Origin: Methylobacterium sp. 17Sr1-1
GTDB taxonomy: Bacteria > Pseudomonadota > Alphaproteobacteria > Rhizobiales > Beijerinckiaceae
Reading direction: 5' to 3'
NCBI RefSeq assembly: GCF_003173775.1
Contig: NZ_CP029552.1
Coordinates: 1,931,001 to 1,995,000, forward strand
DNA length: 64,000 bases
The notes beneath the pieces are model-generated. The model did no database searches and was not told the origin of the DNA. It was given only the letters and a program-made list of their open reading frames with translations. Shown in pieces: positions 18,326 through 27,856 of the stretch (positions are counted from its first letter, which is position 1; each line of letters starts with the position of its first letter). The position numbers and the translations under genes were made by a program.

Positions 18326-19996
18326 TTACTTCCTGGCGGCGGCGATGTCCGCTAATATTTTATTAATATCAGGCCGCTGCCGTATATTTCCTACCGAAGA
18401 TTTAACACCAAGCTTTGCTTCAGCAGGGCCTTTCTGCGAAGAGTCTAATAACCATTTGAGGTGCCAAAAGTGATATGCTTTTGATATACTTGTTTTCATA
18501 AATTTGCTCGCCCACAACGCTAAATCTTGATCAAGCCGTGCTAGATATTCGTCGTCTCCAGAAATACCAGAGAAAACATGTCGACGATCGCGTTTGAACA
18601 ATGTAGGCATTGCAGACATCTTGTGTTGATACAGATCACAGTAATTATACCGGTCGATAAGCTCTCGTTTTGATCCGGCAATATGTTCAACACCATGATT
18701 TGCAGATACGATCGTCTTAAGATTCGGGAACTGGGGAAAAAAATCATCAAGATCGGCAATTAATATATAATCGTATTGAGCCAGCATAAGCGTGGTCGTG
18801 CGGCGGCGATCTGCTTCAAATCCTTTAACACCTCCTAGTCCCGCCTTTCTATAACTATCTTTATTGAATATATTTCTATCTCTAAATGACGCTTGTTGAT
18901 CGCGTATCACATGAATCGGGAAGTTTTCATCTGAGGCAAATTTTTGGAACAGCTCGATGGTTCCATCAGTGCTTCCGCCGTCGTTGACGATAATTTCATC
19001 GCAGTGTGGGCGTATCATTCTACAGTACATTTCAACGAGCGGGGCATCATTGAACGAAATCGCTATACAGGAAATTTTAGCATTTTTTGGATCAATTTGC
19101 GATATGCCGTTCAGTGGTTGATTCTCATTTTTCATTTCCCTCTGGCCTGCCAATGCATAAGACTCAATGGCTGCCGTAGTATTTCCCATTTCTTCCTGTA
19201 GCGCGCCCAGTGGCCAGTAACAGGAAAAATAGCTATCTCCAAGACGAATCAAACTTTGGATTTCTTTTTCTGCTTGATCTGCTCCCAATCGCTCGTGCAT
19301 TTGCAGACACAGTCTGTAAGCATCAAACGGAGATATATTTGAAATCTTATTTTTAAGACCGCAGTAAATATTTTTCCAGTTGCTCGCTTCACTACTGCCG
19401 CCATCTGAAGGAAGTCGATCGTGAAGTAAGCTAATCAGATTTCTTTCTGCGGCGACTTCGGCGTCAAATGATAAATTAAACCTATCGACTGTCGTTGGAA
19501 CGTTTCTTGAACTTGCGATTTCATAAAGCTTCCGAAGAGACTGCTTGGAAAATTTGAACCGATCTTGATGTTCGATAAGGGCAGAGTCGAGCTTTTCAAA
19601 GACGCTCTCGGCCGCGAGATGTGAAATAATATGATTTATAAGTCTGTTTTGAAATTCATGTCCAAACATAGACAAATGGTCCAAAATAACATTTATGGCC
19701 GCATCTATTGAGCGATGCTTAATGGCAAGACTGTAAAATTTCAGAGACTCAAACCGCCACCTTTCACTGATTTCATGATTGTTTTCTTTTCTACAAAGCG
19801 GACTAATTATATTTTCCGCGTCCAGGTAGCTTTCTGTCTCAAGAAGGCAAATACCATAATTCAGCGCATAAGGAAGATTGCCGGCGTCAGATCGAAATAG
19901 TAGCTCAAACTCCGATCTGCAAAACGCTAGCCCTTTTTCGTTCTTCAAAGAGTCTCGCTTTTGAAAGGCTAGATCGAATTCATTGTCATTCCACAT
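18326..19996 (-). CDS. Glycosyltransferase family 2-like protein with helical N-terminal region
   Basis: The protein has ~556 residues from MWNDNEFD; the frame is open 20 codons further upstream. The N-terminal ~330 residues are helical and TPR-like. Residues ~335-500 look like a GT-A fold: AKISCIAISFNDAPLVEMYC, then EIIVNDGGSTDGTIELF (nucleotide-sugar loop) and YILIADLDDFFPQF, in which DLDD is a DXD-like metal motif. It may add a sugar to a surface polymer. It is AT-rich with codon use unlike its neighbours. No operon partner survives except the broken acetyltransferase downstream on the same strand. Confidence 0.65.
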   Translation of the reverse strand: MWNDNEFDLAFQKRDSLKNEKGLAFCRSEFELLFRSDAGNLPYALNYGICLLETESYLDAENIISPLCRKENNHEISERWRFESLKFYSLAIKHRSIDAAINVILDHLSMFGHEFQNRLINHIISHLAAESVFEKLDSALIEHQDRFKFSKQSLRKLYEIASSRNVPTTVDRFNLSFDAEVAAERNLISLLHDRLPSDGGSSEASNWKNIYCGLKNKISNISPFDAYRLCLQMHERLGADQAEKEIQSLIRLGDSYFSCYWPLGALQEEMGNTTAAIESYALAGQREMKNENQPLNGISQIDPKNAKISCIAISFNDAPLVEMYCRMIRPHCDEIIVNDGGSTDGTIELFQKFASDENFPIHVIRDQQASFRDRNIFNKDSYRKAGLGGVKGFEADRRRTTTLMLAQYDYILIADLDDFFPQFPNLKTIVSANHGVEHIAGSKRELIDRYNYCDLYQHKMSAMPTLFKRDRRHVFSGISGDDEYLARLDQDLALWASKFMKTSISKAYHFWHLKWLLDSSQKGPAEAKLGVKSSVGNIRQRPDINKILADIAAARK

Positions 19997-20594
19997 GGCG
20001 ATACTCTGATCAAAAGCGGGCTGAACGCGAGGGATACATACATGCGAGCATGGCATGCCTCAAGATGTTTCGTAAGCCCGGTCTGGTGCTGATTCGTGGG
20101 CCTCATCTGAGAGGCGCCTACGGGTATGAGCAGGGTCAAGCCCTTTCTCTGTGTGCCGTTTTGCGCCTCTGGGCTGCTGTTCGCTCTGATGTTGAGGAAG
20201 TTTTCGTTGACCTAGATCAGCTTTCGAACTTGAAGTGGTACGCGCCATGAAATTTGATATGTTATGTATGTTCTACAAAAAGAAAAAAATATATGTTAAT
20301 GTTGTAAATACAAAAATAGATAAATTGATGTAGTTAGATTAATGATTTTGTTAAAATATCCCATAAAGCTGCGTTCCTTCATCCTAATCCGCAATATATG
20401 GCATCGTAAAATTTTTAAGAAAGCGGTTTGTAATATAATACCCTCCGACCATTGTTCCGAAGAAAGTCAAAAAAAACCGCTCGACTCCAAAATATATTTG
20501 GCTAGGCCTATCGTTTATTCATTGGGTAAAGGCGAGCTAGTCATCGGAACTATCTAATTGCATTCAAGTTGAAGAGACAGATGCTCAAATTTCC

Positions 20595-22229
20595 TCACAA
20601 CGCCTTCGCCATCTCCCGCAGCACGAATTTCTGCACCTTGCCGGTCGAGGTCTTCGGCAATTCCGTGAAGACCACGTGCCGGGGCACCTTGAAGCCGGCG
20701 AGCGACTGGCGGCACTAGCCGATCAGCTCCTCGGCCGAGACCATCTCGGAGCCCTTCAGCTCCACGAAGGCGCACGGCGTCTCGCCCCATTTGTCGTCGG
20801 GCTTGGCCACCACGGCGGCGGCCGCCACCGCCGGATGCTTGAACAGGGCCTCCTCGACCTCGATCGACGAGATGTTCTCGCCCCCTGAGATGATGATGTC
20901 CTTCGAGCGGTCCTTGAGCTGGATGTAGCCGTCCGGGTGCTTCACCCCGAGATCGCCCGAGTGGAACCAGCCGCCCCGGAAGGCGGCCTCGGTCGCCGTC
21001 GGGTTCTTGAGATAGCCGCGCATCACCACGTTGCCGCGGAACATCACCTCGCCGAGCGTCTCGCCGTCGGCCGGGACGGGCCGCATCGTCTCGGGGTCGA
21101 GCACGTCGAGGGCCTCGAGCGGGGGATAGCGCACGCCCTGGCGCGCCTTGCGGGCGGCCTGCTCGTCCTTGCCCAGGGCGTCCCAGTCGGCGTGCCACTC
21201 GTTCACCACCGCCGGGCCGTAGGTCTCGGTCAGCCCGTAGACGTGGGTGACGTCGAATCCCGCCTCGGCCATGCCGGCGAGCACGGCCTCCGGCGGCGGC
21301 GCCGCCGCGGTGAGGAACGAGACCCGGCGCGGAAGCTCCCGCCGCTCGGCCTCCGGGGCGTTGATGAGGAGCGACATCACGATCGGGGCGCCGCACAGAT
21401 GCGTGACGCCGTGATCCGCGATGGCGTCGTACATCGCCTTGGCCCGCACCTGCCGCAGGCAGACATGGGTGCCGGCCACCACCGACAGGGTCCAGGGGAA
21501 GCACCAGCCGTTGCAGTGGAACATCGGCAGGGTCCACAGATAGACCGGGTGCCGGCCGAGATTGCCCGCCACCACGTTGCCGACGGCGAGCAGCGACGCG
21601 CCGCGATGGTGGTAGACCACGCCCTTCGGGTCGCCGGTGGTGCCCGACGTGTAGTTGAGCGTGATCGCGTCCCACTCGTCGCCCGGCATGGTCCAGGCAT
21701 GGGCGGGGTCGCCCTCGGCGAGGAAGGCCTCGTACTCGACCGTGCCGAGGCGCTCGCCCGGGCCGTCGTATTCGGGATCGTCGTAATCGATGACGAGCGG
21801 CGTCACCCCGGCCTGGGCCAGGGCCGGGCCCATGGTGCGGGCGAATTCCCGGTCGGTGATCACCACCTTGGCCTCGCCGTGGTCGAGGCAGAAGGCGATG
21901 ATCGCGGCGTCGAGCCGGGTGTTGAGGGTGTTGAGCACCGCGCCGGCCATCGGCACCCCGTAATGGCACTCGATCATCGCCGGGGTGTTGGCGAGCATCA
22001 CCGCCACCGTATCGCCCCGCCCGATCCCCCGGGCGCTGAGCGCCGCGGCGAGGCGCCGGCAGCGGGCGTAGAGGTCGCTGTAGCTGCGCCGCAACCCGCC
22101 GTGGATCACCGCCGTATGGTCCGGGAAGACCGTCGCCGCCCGCTCCAGGAAGGTGAGGGGGGTGAGCGGCTGGTGGTTGGCCGGATTCCGGTCGAGGCCG
22201 TAGTCGTAGATCGTCGAGGGAGCTGTCAT
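20595..22229 (-). pseudogene. AMP-binding acyl-CoA synthetase interrupted by an amber codon
   Basis: An ATP-dependent acyl-CoA ligase of ~540 codons. Motifs present are LNYTSGTTGDPKGVVYHH (P-loop), VYGLTETYGP, GWFHSGDLGVKHPDGY and DRSKDIIISGGENISSIEVE. After EELIG there is a TAG at 20715-20717. The same frame then continues [20 protein letters not shown] to [15 protein letters not shown] and a natural TGA. The truncated product lacks the C-terminal Lys (TGKVQK) needed for adenylation. An intact copy would resemble medium-chain or methylmercaptopropionate-CoA ligases. The start MTAPSTIYDYGL has GGAGAG upstream. The gene lies at the edge of the AT-rich segment. Confidence 0.85.
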
Positions 22230-22384
22230 GGCGGCACTCTCCGGGTGGGGCATCGGGGAGCGGTGTCGCACGCCCCTTGCGTCATGATGATCGGACCTTC
22301 GGTCGAATCAAGCGCGCCGATCCTCCAAGGCATTGCCCGGCTGCCGGGCCACCGGCCCCGGCGGACGTCGCGCCGGACCGTCGG

Positions 22385-23398
22385 TCACCGCGGCAGGCGA
22401 TAGCCCGGCAAGTGTCCGATCCGCTCGGCCACCAGCGCCGCGACCCGGTCGAGCCCGTCCCCCGGCAGCGACGCGCTGGCGGCGAGGCCGTAGACCTCCC
22501 AGCCGACCGGGACGAAGCCGAGACCGAACCGCTCCGCCGCCGCACGCGCTCCCAGACCCGCATCGGCGGCCCCCGAGGCGATCACCGCCGCCACCGCCTG
22601 GTGGGTGAATTCCTCCAGCCCGTAGCCGACGATCTCGTCCGGCCGGATCCCGGCCTCGGCCAGCAGCCGGTCGAACCAGTCCCGGGTGCCCGAGCCCTTC
22701 TGCCGGTTGACGAAGCGGGCCTCGGTGGCCCGCAGGTCCGCCGGGCCGCCGAGCCCGAGCGGGTTGCCGGGCGCGACCAGCAGGCCCTGCTCGCGCTCGA
22801 ACAGCGGGCGGATCCGGAAGGCCGGATCGGCGACGAGGTCCGAGAAGGGTAGTCCGGCGGCCGCCGGCCCGACTGCCCCGCAATGGAAGCCCGCCGCGTC
22901 GGCGCGCCCGTCCATGAGCCGGATCACCGCGTCCCGGCTGCCCATCACGGCGATCTCGGCCCCGCCCCAGAGGCCCAGCACCTCCAGCAGCAGGGGATCG
23001 TGGCTCGCCGCCACCGCGAGGCGCCGCGGGCCGCCGCGCAGGGTGGCGAGGCGGGCCCGCATCACGCGCGCCTCGCGGGCGAGCGGCAGGGCCAGGCCCT
23101 CGGCCGCACCCGCCAGGGCCTCGTGCAGGACGGTGCCGGCCTCGGTGAGCGTGGTGCCGTGGCCGCGGGTCTTGCGCACCAGCGGGTGGCCGACCTCGGC
23201 CTCGAGCGTCCGGACCCGCTCCCAGGCGGCGCGGTAGGACAGGCCGATCTCGCTCGCCGCCCCCTGCACCGAGCCGGTCCGGACGATGGCGCGCAGCAGC
23301 GCCGAGGCGTCGGCGACGGCGATGCGCGCCTGCCCGATCAGCAGCCAGCCGCCGAGCCCGAGCGCGACATCGAGACCCTCGTCGGGCGGTCTCGTCAT
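22385..23398 (-). CDS. ModE/LysR-like HTH regulator with periplasmic-binding-protein-like domain
   Basis: The 337-residue protein has an N-terminal winged helix (about residues 20-85, SALLRAIVRTGSVQGAASEI, GLSYRAAWERVRTLE), the pattern of ModE and LysR regulators. A PBP-like ligand domain (about 100-310) carries FVNRQKGSGTRDWFDRLL and GLEEFTHQAVAAVIASG, seen in proteins linked to molybdate or formate-dehydrogenase genes. The ligand is probably a small molecule or oxyanion. The start MTRPPDEGL is preferred over an upstream in-frame ATG. A GCATACG-N11-CGTATGC dyad upstream is a candidate site for autoregulation. Confidence 0.75.
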   Translation of the reverse strand: MTRPPDEGLDVALGLGGWLLIGQARIAVADASALLRAIVRTGSVQGAASEIGLSYRAAWERVRTLEAEVGHPLVRKTRGHGTTLTEAGTVLHEALAGAAEGLALPLAREARVMRARLATLRGGPRRLAVAASHDPLLLEVLGLWGGAEIAVMGSRDAVIRLMDGRADAAGFHCGAVGPAAAGLPFSDLVADPAFRIRPLFEREQGLLVAPGNPLGLGGPADLRATEARFVNRQKGSGTRDWFDRLLAEAGIRPDEIVGYGLEEFTHQAVAAVIASGAADAGLGARAAAERFGLGFVPVGWEVYGLAASASLPGDGLDRVAALVAERIGHLPGYRLPR

Positions 23399-23512
23399 GA
23401 GAAAACCACCGGCGCCAGCCTCCGCCCGTCCCGCTGCATGCCCATCCCCGGGCCGGGCCGCCGGCACCGCGACGCGATCCGGCCCGCGGCACGGCCTGAG
23501 TCTCCATCGGAA

Positions 23513-23537
23513 GCATACGTCCTATTGCGGCGTATGC
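23513..23537. promoter_or_regulatory. Dyad GCATACG-N11-CGTATGC, candidate operator
   Basis: Perfect 7-bp arms at 23513-23519 and 23531-23537, about 115 bp before the minus-strand regulator start. LysR/ModE-type proteins often bind such sites next to their own gene. Confidence 0.5.
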
Positions 23538-23637
23538 AATGGCATCGTACCGCCGATGATCTCACGTCCGGAGCGTGGCACCGGCTCATGCCGGTCCGCT
23601 CCGCCCGCGAGGCCGCAGGGACGCCGACGCCCGCATG

Positions 23638-24348
23638 ATGCATCCGGAAGTCCTCCACCCGACGCAGCCTCCGGTCCGCGCCCGGCCGACCGTGCCGTCC
23701 GAGGCCGTGGCGCCGGCCCGGGCGGGGCGGGCGTCGCCTCTGCCGGCGGACTAGATCCATGACGGGGGCCTGCGGGCCTTCCGGAGCGATGCCGGCTATC
23801 TCGGCCGCTCGATCGCGGCGCTCAAGCTCTACCTCACCCTGGTCGTCAGCCAGGACGCGGGCGGCGGCGATCCGGCACCGATCCTCCTGTCCTACGGGCG
23901 GATCGCCGCCTTGTCCGGCCTCTCCGACCCGCTGATCTGCGACGGCAAGAAGGCGCTCCTCGACCGGGGCCTCGTCACCACAGGCGGCGACCGCCCGGGC
24001 GGCACGATCGCCTACCGGCTGACCGGCCTGCGCCCGTCCGCCGCCGCGGCCTCCCTCGTCCATGGGGCGCAGCCCGGCGCCCCGATCGCCGCCCTGCACG
24101 GTCTCACCTGCCGCAAGGCGCTCCACCTCGCCGCGCTGAAGACCTACCTGCTGCTCTGCGCCTGCGGCCGCGACCCCGACGGCGTCGCGTCCCTCGACGT
24201 CGATGCCGCCTCTCGCCTCACCCGGACCAGCCACGTCAGGATCATCGCCGCGCTCGCCGCCCTGCAGCAGCTCGGGCTCGCCGAGGCGCTCGGGACCCCG
24301 TCGCGGCTCGCGGAGCACCGCCGGGTCCGCCTGCTGCCGCTGCGGTGA
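23638..24348 (+). pseudogene. Tandem winged-helix protein with in-frame amber
   Basis: From ATG 23638 one frame runs to the TGA at 24348, broken only by TAG 23752-23754 (PAD, stop, IHDGGLRAFRSDAGYLGRS). After the stop there is no in-frame ATG until residue LICDG is near, so the N-terminal part clearly belongs to the same gene. The second part holds two similar winged-helix units (LSYGRIAALSGLSDPLICDG and LDVDAASRLTRTSHVRIIAA), suggesting a DNA-binding protein. TGG to TAG would explain the lesion. Readthrough, or a shorter product from a downstream start, remains possible. Confidence 0.6.
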
Positions 24349-24417
24349 TCCTGCCTGCGGAACCGGGACTCCCTTATGGACGGGCGGCGAGGGGCCTGCT
24401 ACCACCCGGACCGGCCA

Positions 24418-24494
24418 GACTCCGTAGCTCAGCTGGATAGAGCAGCCGCCTTCTAAGCGGCAGGTCGTAGGTTCGAGCCCTACCGGGGTCGCCA
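24418..24494 (+). tRNA. tRNA-Arg (anticodon TCT)
   Basis: The 77-nt sequence folds as a cloverleaf. Acceptor GACTCCG pairs with CGGGGTC (one G-T pair), the D arm is GCTC...GAGC, the anticodon stem GCCGC/GCGGC encloses loop CTTCTAA with anticodon TCT, and the T arm CCTAC pairs with GTAGG around TTCGAGC. The CCA end is encoded. Its 3' half is the attachment site of the large element to the right. Confidence 0.95.
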
Positions 24495-24496
24495 CT
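24448..24496 (+). repeat. attL: 49-bp direct repeat inside tRNA-Arg
   Basis: Runs from the 3' side of the anticodon stem through CCA plus two bases and is identical to 58076-58124. The intact tRNA at this end is retained for host use. Confidence 0.93.
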
Positions 24497-24501
24497 GAAA
24501 C

Positions 24502-24533
24502 GCCCGCTCAGTCAATGACTTAGCGGGCTTTTT
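24502..24533 (+). terminator. Rho-independent terminator after tRNA-Arg
   Basis: Stem GCCCGCT / AGCGGGC with a 13-nt loop followed by TTTTT, 8 bp after the tRNA. It lies on the element side of attL, so the element supplies the present tRNA terminator. Confidence 0.8.
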
Positions 24534-24556
24534 CTTGCCCTGCTTCAACCCAAGGC

Positions 24557-24643
24557 GTGTTGCAGCGGCTTGCAACACGAATCGTTGTTTTACAACGGGT
24601 TACGGCGCGGCGTAGGCTGCTCCACGCAACACCAGCGCAACAC
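24557..24643. promoter_or_regulatory. Candidate integrase arm-binding sites (left end)
   Basis: GCAACAC occurs at 24572, 24626 and 24637, and inverted at 24557-24563. The last two copies are 11 bp apart, the same spacing as the pair at the right end. Positions 24534-24915 hold no supportable gene. Confidence 0.6.
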
Positions 24644-24915
24644 GTTGGGGCGCAAATTCCGACGGCAGACCCGCTCTCCGACGAGGGACGTCCAGCGGGC
24701 TGGTGAGATGCAGCTGCGGTGCATGCAGAGCAAGCCGCCGCTGCTTCCAATGAGCTTGGAGGCAACGGTGAGCTACCTGGCACGCGGCAACCCGCATGCC
24801 GGAACAGTATGCCTGGCCTGCGCCGCGAAGCGTGCTCTGGCTTAGGTGATCTCAGCTTGCCATAACTCAGTCCAACGCGACGCCGCCCCAAGAGCGGTGC
24901 GACAGGGAGGGTGTT

Positions 24916-26256
24916 ATGGCCACGATCGAAAATTTATCCAGCGTGCCAGCGAGCGCTGTCACCCAGGAAGAGCAAAAGGTACTTGCAGCCACGCTCGTAG
25001 GCACGGGCATCGAGTGGTACGACTACTTCGTCTACGCGCAAGCAGCCGGCCTCGTCCTCGGCCCGCTCTTCCTCGGTCCGATAGCGCAGGACAATCCGGC
25101 TTTAGCGCAGATCTTGTCCTTCGCCACCATTGGCGTTGCCTTCCTCTTTCGGCCCCTCGGCGCATTGGTATGCGGTCACCTCGGCGACCGGTTCGGCCGC
25201 AAAGCTACCCTCGTCATGACCCTGGTGTTGATGGGTGCGTCCACTGCGCTCATCGGGCTGCTGCCGACCTACGCGCAGATCGGTGCTTGGGCACCGGTCT
25301 TCCTGATCGTGCTGCGCATCCTGCAGGGCTTCTCCGCCGGTGGAGAGTGGGGCGGGGCAGCTCTGATGGCGGTGGAGCATGCCCCCGTCCATCGTCGCAG
25401 CCTCTTCGGTGCTTTCCCACAGGTCGGAACGCCTGTCGGCATGATCGTCGCAACCGCGACGCTGCTCATCGTGACGACGTCAATGAGCCGCGAGCAGTTC
25501 ATGGCTTGGGGCTGGCGCCTGCCGTTCCTGTTCTCCATCGTGCTGATCGTCGTCGGCTTCGTCATCCGCCGGAGCGTTGAGGAATCGCCGGTTTTTGAGG
25601 CGTTGCGCCAGCGCCGCCGCGAGGCATCGGCTCCCCTGTCGATCCTGTTCCGGCACCACGCCGGAAAGGTCCTGCTCGCGGCGCTCATCTTCGTGGCCAA
25701 CAACGCGGCCGGCTACCTGCTGATCGCGTTCCTGATCAGCTACGGGCAGCGTGTTCTCGGCCTGCCGGCCAACAGCGTGCTCATCGCCTGCACCCTGGCC
25801 TCTTTCGGCTGGCTCGCCTTCACGCTGCTCGGTGGCTACCTGGGCGACCGCCTCGGAAATGTGCGCACGTTCCAGCTCGGCTACGTCGCCATGGCACTTT
25901 ATGCCATTCCGATGTGGTTCCTGCTCGATGGCGGCGGCATCCTGCTGTTCTTCCTCGCCGCCTTCCTGCTCACGATCCCCCTCGGACTTTCCTACGGACC
26001 TCAGGCCGCTCTCTATGCCGACATGTTCCCGGCTAACGTGCGGTATTCCGGGGTATCGATGGGCTACGCCCTCGGATCGATCCTTGGCGGAGCATTTGCC
26101 GCCACCATCGCGCAATGGCTGATCGCGACCTACGGCCAGTCCTGGCTCATAGGCGGCTACGTCGCGCTCTTGTCCATCATCTCTCTCACGGCTGCTACCC
26201 TCGCCGGGAGGTCGGCTGGAAGCGGAGCGCTCCTCGGCGACACGGTTATAGCCTAA
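24916..26256 (+). CDS. MFS metabolite:H+ symporter (MHS family)
   Basis: The 446-residue inner-membrane carrier has 12 predicted spans. MHS-family marks include GTGIEWYDYFVYAQAAGLVL in span 1, GHLGDRFGRKATLVMT between spans 2 and 3, LRILQGFSAGGEWGGAALMA in span 4 and RRSVEESPVFEAL after span 6. Relatives import dicarboxylates, shikimate, proline/betaine or similar organic acids with protons; the substrate cannot be read from sequence. The ATG has GGGAGGG upstream. It is the first gene inside the island and seems to stand alone. Confidence 0.88.
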   Translation: MATIENLSSVPASAVTQEEQKVLAATLVGTGIEWYDYFVYAQAAGLVLGPLFLGPIAQDNPALAQILSFATIGVAFLFRPLGALVCGHLGDRFGRKATLVMTLVLMGASTALIGLLPTYAQIGAWAPVFLIVLRILQGFSAGGEWGGAALMAVEHAPVHRRSLFGAFPQVGTPVGMIVATATLLIVTTSMSREQFMAWGWRLPFLFSIVLIVVGFVIRRSVEESPVFEALRQRRREASAPLSILFRHHAGKVLLAALIFVANNAAGYLLIAFLISYGQRVLGLPANSVLIACTLASFGWLAFTLLGGYLGDRLGNVRTFQLGYVAMALYAIPMWFLLDGGGILLFFLAAFLLTIPLGLSYGPQAALYADMFPANVRYSGVSMGYALGSILGGAFAATIAQWLIATYGQSWLIGGYVALLSIISLTAATLAGRSAGSGALLGDTVIA

Positions 26257-26362
26257 CACGCTGGCCCCAGGTCCTGCTGCTGGCATCAACCGCTGAAAGA
26301 AGTGAGCAGCTTCGGCGGTTCGGTACCGCGTCGAAGCTGCCGTGCAGACGACTAAAGGCTAT

Positions 26363-26395
26363 CCCCCCACGCATCATCAGATGCGGCTTGGGGGG
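26363..26395. repeat. Hairpin-forming inverted repeat
   Basis: Six Cs at 26363-26368 pair with six Gs at 26390-26395, and an inner GCATC/GATGC stem closes a 4-nt loop. It follows the transporter gene and may stop its transcript. Confidence 0.5.
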
Positions 26396-26465
26396 CTCCC
26401 ACAGGGCGTGCATCCACTTGGATTGCCCCTTTGATCGCTCCCCCCAACGTAGCTCGGAGCAACAC

Positions 26466-26885
26466 ATGACCAAGCCTCCCATCAAGGAGCCTCTGGCAAG
26501 GTGTCAGATCTCCGATGATGCTCCGCTTCGGCTGGCCGATGCCGCCCGCCTCGCCTTTCCGGCCGGCGGGATGACGGCTGCCAGCCTTCGCCGAGAGGCC
26601 GCCAAGGGGCGCCTTACCATCGAACGGATCGCCGGGAAGGATTTCACCACGCTCGCCGCGATCGAGCGGATGCGCGAGCTGTGCCGGCTGCCGCCCAAGG
26701 AGATCTCGCACGATGCAGCATCGGGCGGTGCCGGGCCGCCAGTTGGATCTCAGAGATCGCAGGGGGCATCAGGATCTCTCGCGATGGAGGCTCTACAGCT
26801 CAAGCTGAAAGCGCTTATGGGGCCGCCGCGGCCAACTCCAACCAGAGCGGCTGGCAGGCGCGCAAAACCGCGGCCAACGACCTGA
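26466..26885 (+). CDS. Hypothetical 139-aa protein, excisionase-like N terminus
   Basis: The product starts MTKPPIKEPLARCQISDD. The first ~80 residues (LRLADAARLAFPAGGMTAAS, RREAAKGRLTIERIAGKDFT, TLAAIERMRELC) look like a winged-helix of the excisionase/AlpA kind, with an entry helix, a recognition helix and a wing. The C-terminal tail is Arg/Pro/Ala-rich and could add nonspecific DNA contact. The short MTK-P-I opening is shared with the 81-aa protein downstream. It may direct excision or regulate island genes. Confidence 0.6.
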   Translation: MTKPPIKEPLARCQISDDAPLRLADAARLAFPAGGMTAASLRREAAKGRLTIERIAGKDFTTLAAIERMRELCRLPPKEISHDAASGGAGPPVGSQRSQGASGSLAMEALQLKLKALMGPPRPTPTRAAGRRAKPRPTT

Positions 26886-26974
26886 TTGCGGCCTCGAGTG
26901 GTTCAGGAAAGCTGCACGGCCCACATCCGAGATCTAACCCTACCCACCTCCGATCAATCAGCCCGGAGCACCTC

Positions 26975-27220
26975 ATGACCAAGCTCCCCATCGGTATGCT
27001 GCCTCGAGGCCTTACTCGCGAGCAGGCGGCCGAGTACTGCGGTTGCGATAGCACCGAAGCCTTCGACGCATGGGTTCGGCGCAAGATCGTTCCGCCAGCG
27101 ATGCCAGGCACCCGCCGGTGGGACCGCAAGGCAATCGACCGCGCACTTGATCGCCACTCCGGCCTCGTGGAGGCTGCCGGTCAGTCGTTCGAGGAGTGGG
27201 CGGCCCAGCATGCGGACTAG
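26975..27220 (+). CDS. Small excisionase-like DNA-binding protein
   Basis: The 81 residues begin MTKLPIGMLPRGLTREQAAE. YCGCDSTEAFDAWVRRKIVP and the basic RRWDRKAIDRALDRHSG give the layout of helix-turn-helix 17/excisionase-type proteins. A GGAG motif precedes the ATG. Together with the upstream gene it may control excision or early expression; direct evidence is absent. Confidence 0.65.
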   Translation: MTKLPIGMLPRGLTREQAAEYCGCDSTEAFDAWVRRKIVPPAMPGTRRWDRKAIDRALDRHSGLVEAAGQSFEEWAAQHAD

Positions 27221-27334
27221 GCTCAGAGGCATCAACACGGTCTCGGACGGTCTCCTGAGCGGCGCCGGATCTAACCGATGCCGCGTGCCCGCAAGTCCGC
27301 CACCGACGTCCACCCAGCCGCAAGACCCGAGCCC

Positions 27335-27601
27335 ATGGTCACGGCATTCCTTCTGCTGGCTCAGTACGGCGGCGCGGCCGTGATCTCGATCAGCCTCGTG
27401 TGCCGGGATTATTGCTCGCACCTGACGCCCGAGGTGCTGATCCGGAAGATCTCCGTCGGCGGGATCGCCTTGCCGCTGGTCCGGATCGAGGCGAGCCAGA
27501 AGGCGGCGAAGGGCGTACATCTGGTCGACCTAGCGCGGTGGTTCGACGATCGGGTTGAGGACGCACGAAGGGAGTACCGGCAGCGGTGTGGACGGCCTTG
27601 A
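27335..27601 (+). CDS. PrtN-like pyocin activator family protein
   Basis: The 88 residues match the PrtN family (FLLLAQYGGAAVISISLVCR, YCSHLTPEVLIRKISVGGIA, LPLVRIEASQKAAKGVHLVD). In Pseudomonas, PrtN activates pyocin genes after DNA damage. Family members also occur as regulators in prophages of other proteobacteria. ATG 27335 is preferred because homologues begin near FLL-AQY; an ATG 57 bp upstream is in frame. No pyocin cluster is present here, so the target is unknown. Confidence 0.75.
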   Translation: MVTAFLLLAQYGGAAVISISLVCRDYCSHLTPEVLIRKISVGGIALPLVRIEASQKAAKGVHLVDLARWFDDRVEDARREYRQRCGRP

Positions 27602-27856
27602 GCAGTCATAATTCCCATCCGGGAGAAAAGAGATGTTCTCGGGCGTGAGGACGCGAAGGCAGCCGCTGCCAGCGAATGTAGCCTGAGCAGGCTTCGTGCC
27701 CGACCTTCTGCTGCTGCCTTAGCCTAAAGTTGCGCTCTGTGATGCCGCCTCGGAATGGTGAGGTAACCGGATCTTCTTCAATCGCGCCTGAAATACCCAC
27801 TCGGCCGGTCACAACCGGGCTGTGAAGCCCCGCAGCACGGGGCGACGGGGGGTTAA

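Larger units (their letters stand above)
16509..20594. other. AT-rich foreign segment in core chromosome
   Basis: Base composition drops sharply just after the DUF465 gene and recovers inside the acyl-CoA synthetase gene. The segment holds one intact gene (glycosyltransferase-like), one broken acetyltransferase and an IS110 relic. The stretches 16,510-16,837, 17,101-17,382, 17,963-18,325 and 19,997-20,594 show no supportable gene. No flanking direct repeat was recognised. Both contents and composition indicate horizontal transfer of cell-surface genes followed by decay. Confidence 0.7.

Noticed and set aside
20060..20248. Minus-strand 62-codon frame upstream of the glycosyltransferase
   Set aside because: Ser/Arg/Gln-rich with no motif; more likely a non-coding remnant.
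24570..24845. 91-codon plus-strand frame near attL
   Set aside because: It overlaps the GCAACAC arm repeats and has no recognisable features.
26466..27220. Toxin-antitoxin pair
   Set aside because: Both small proteins look DNA-binding and neither shows a toxin fold or overlap typical of such pairs.
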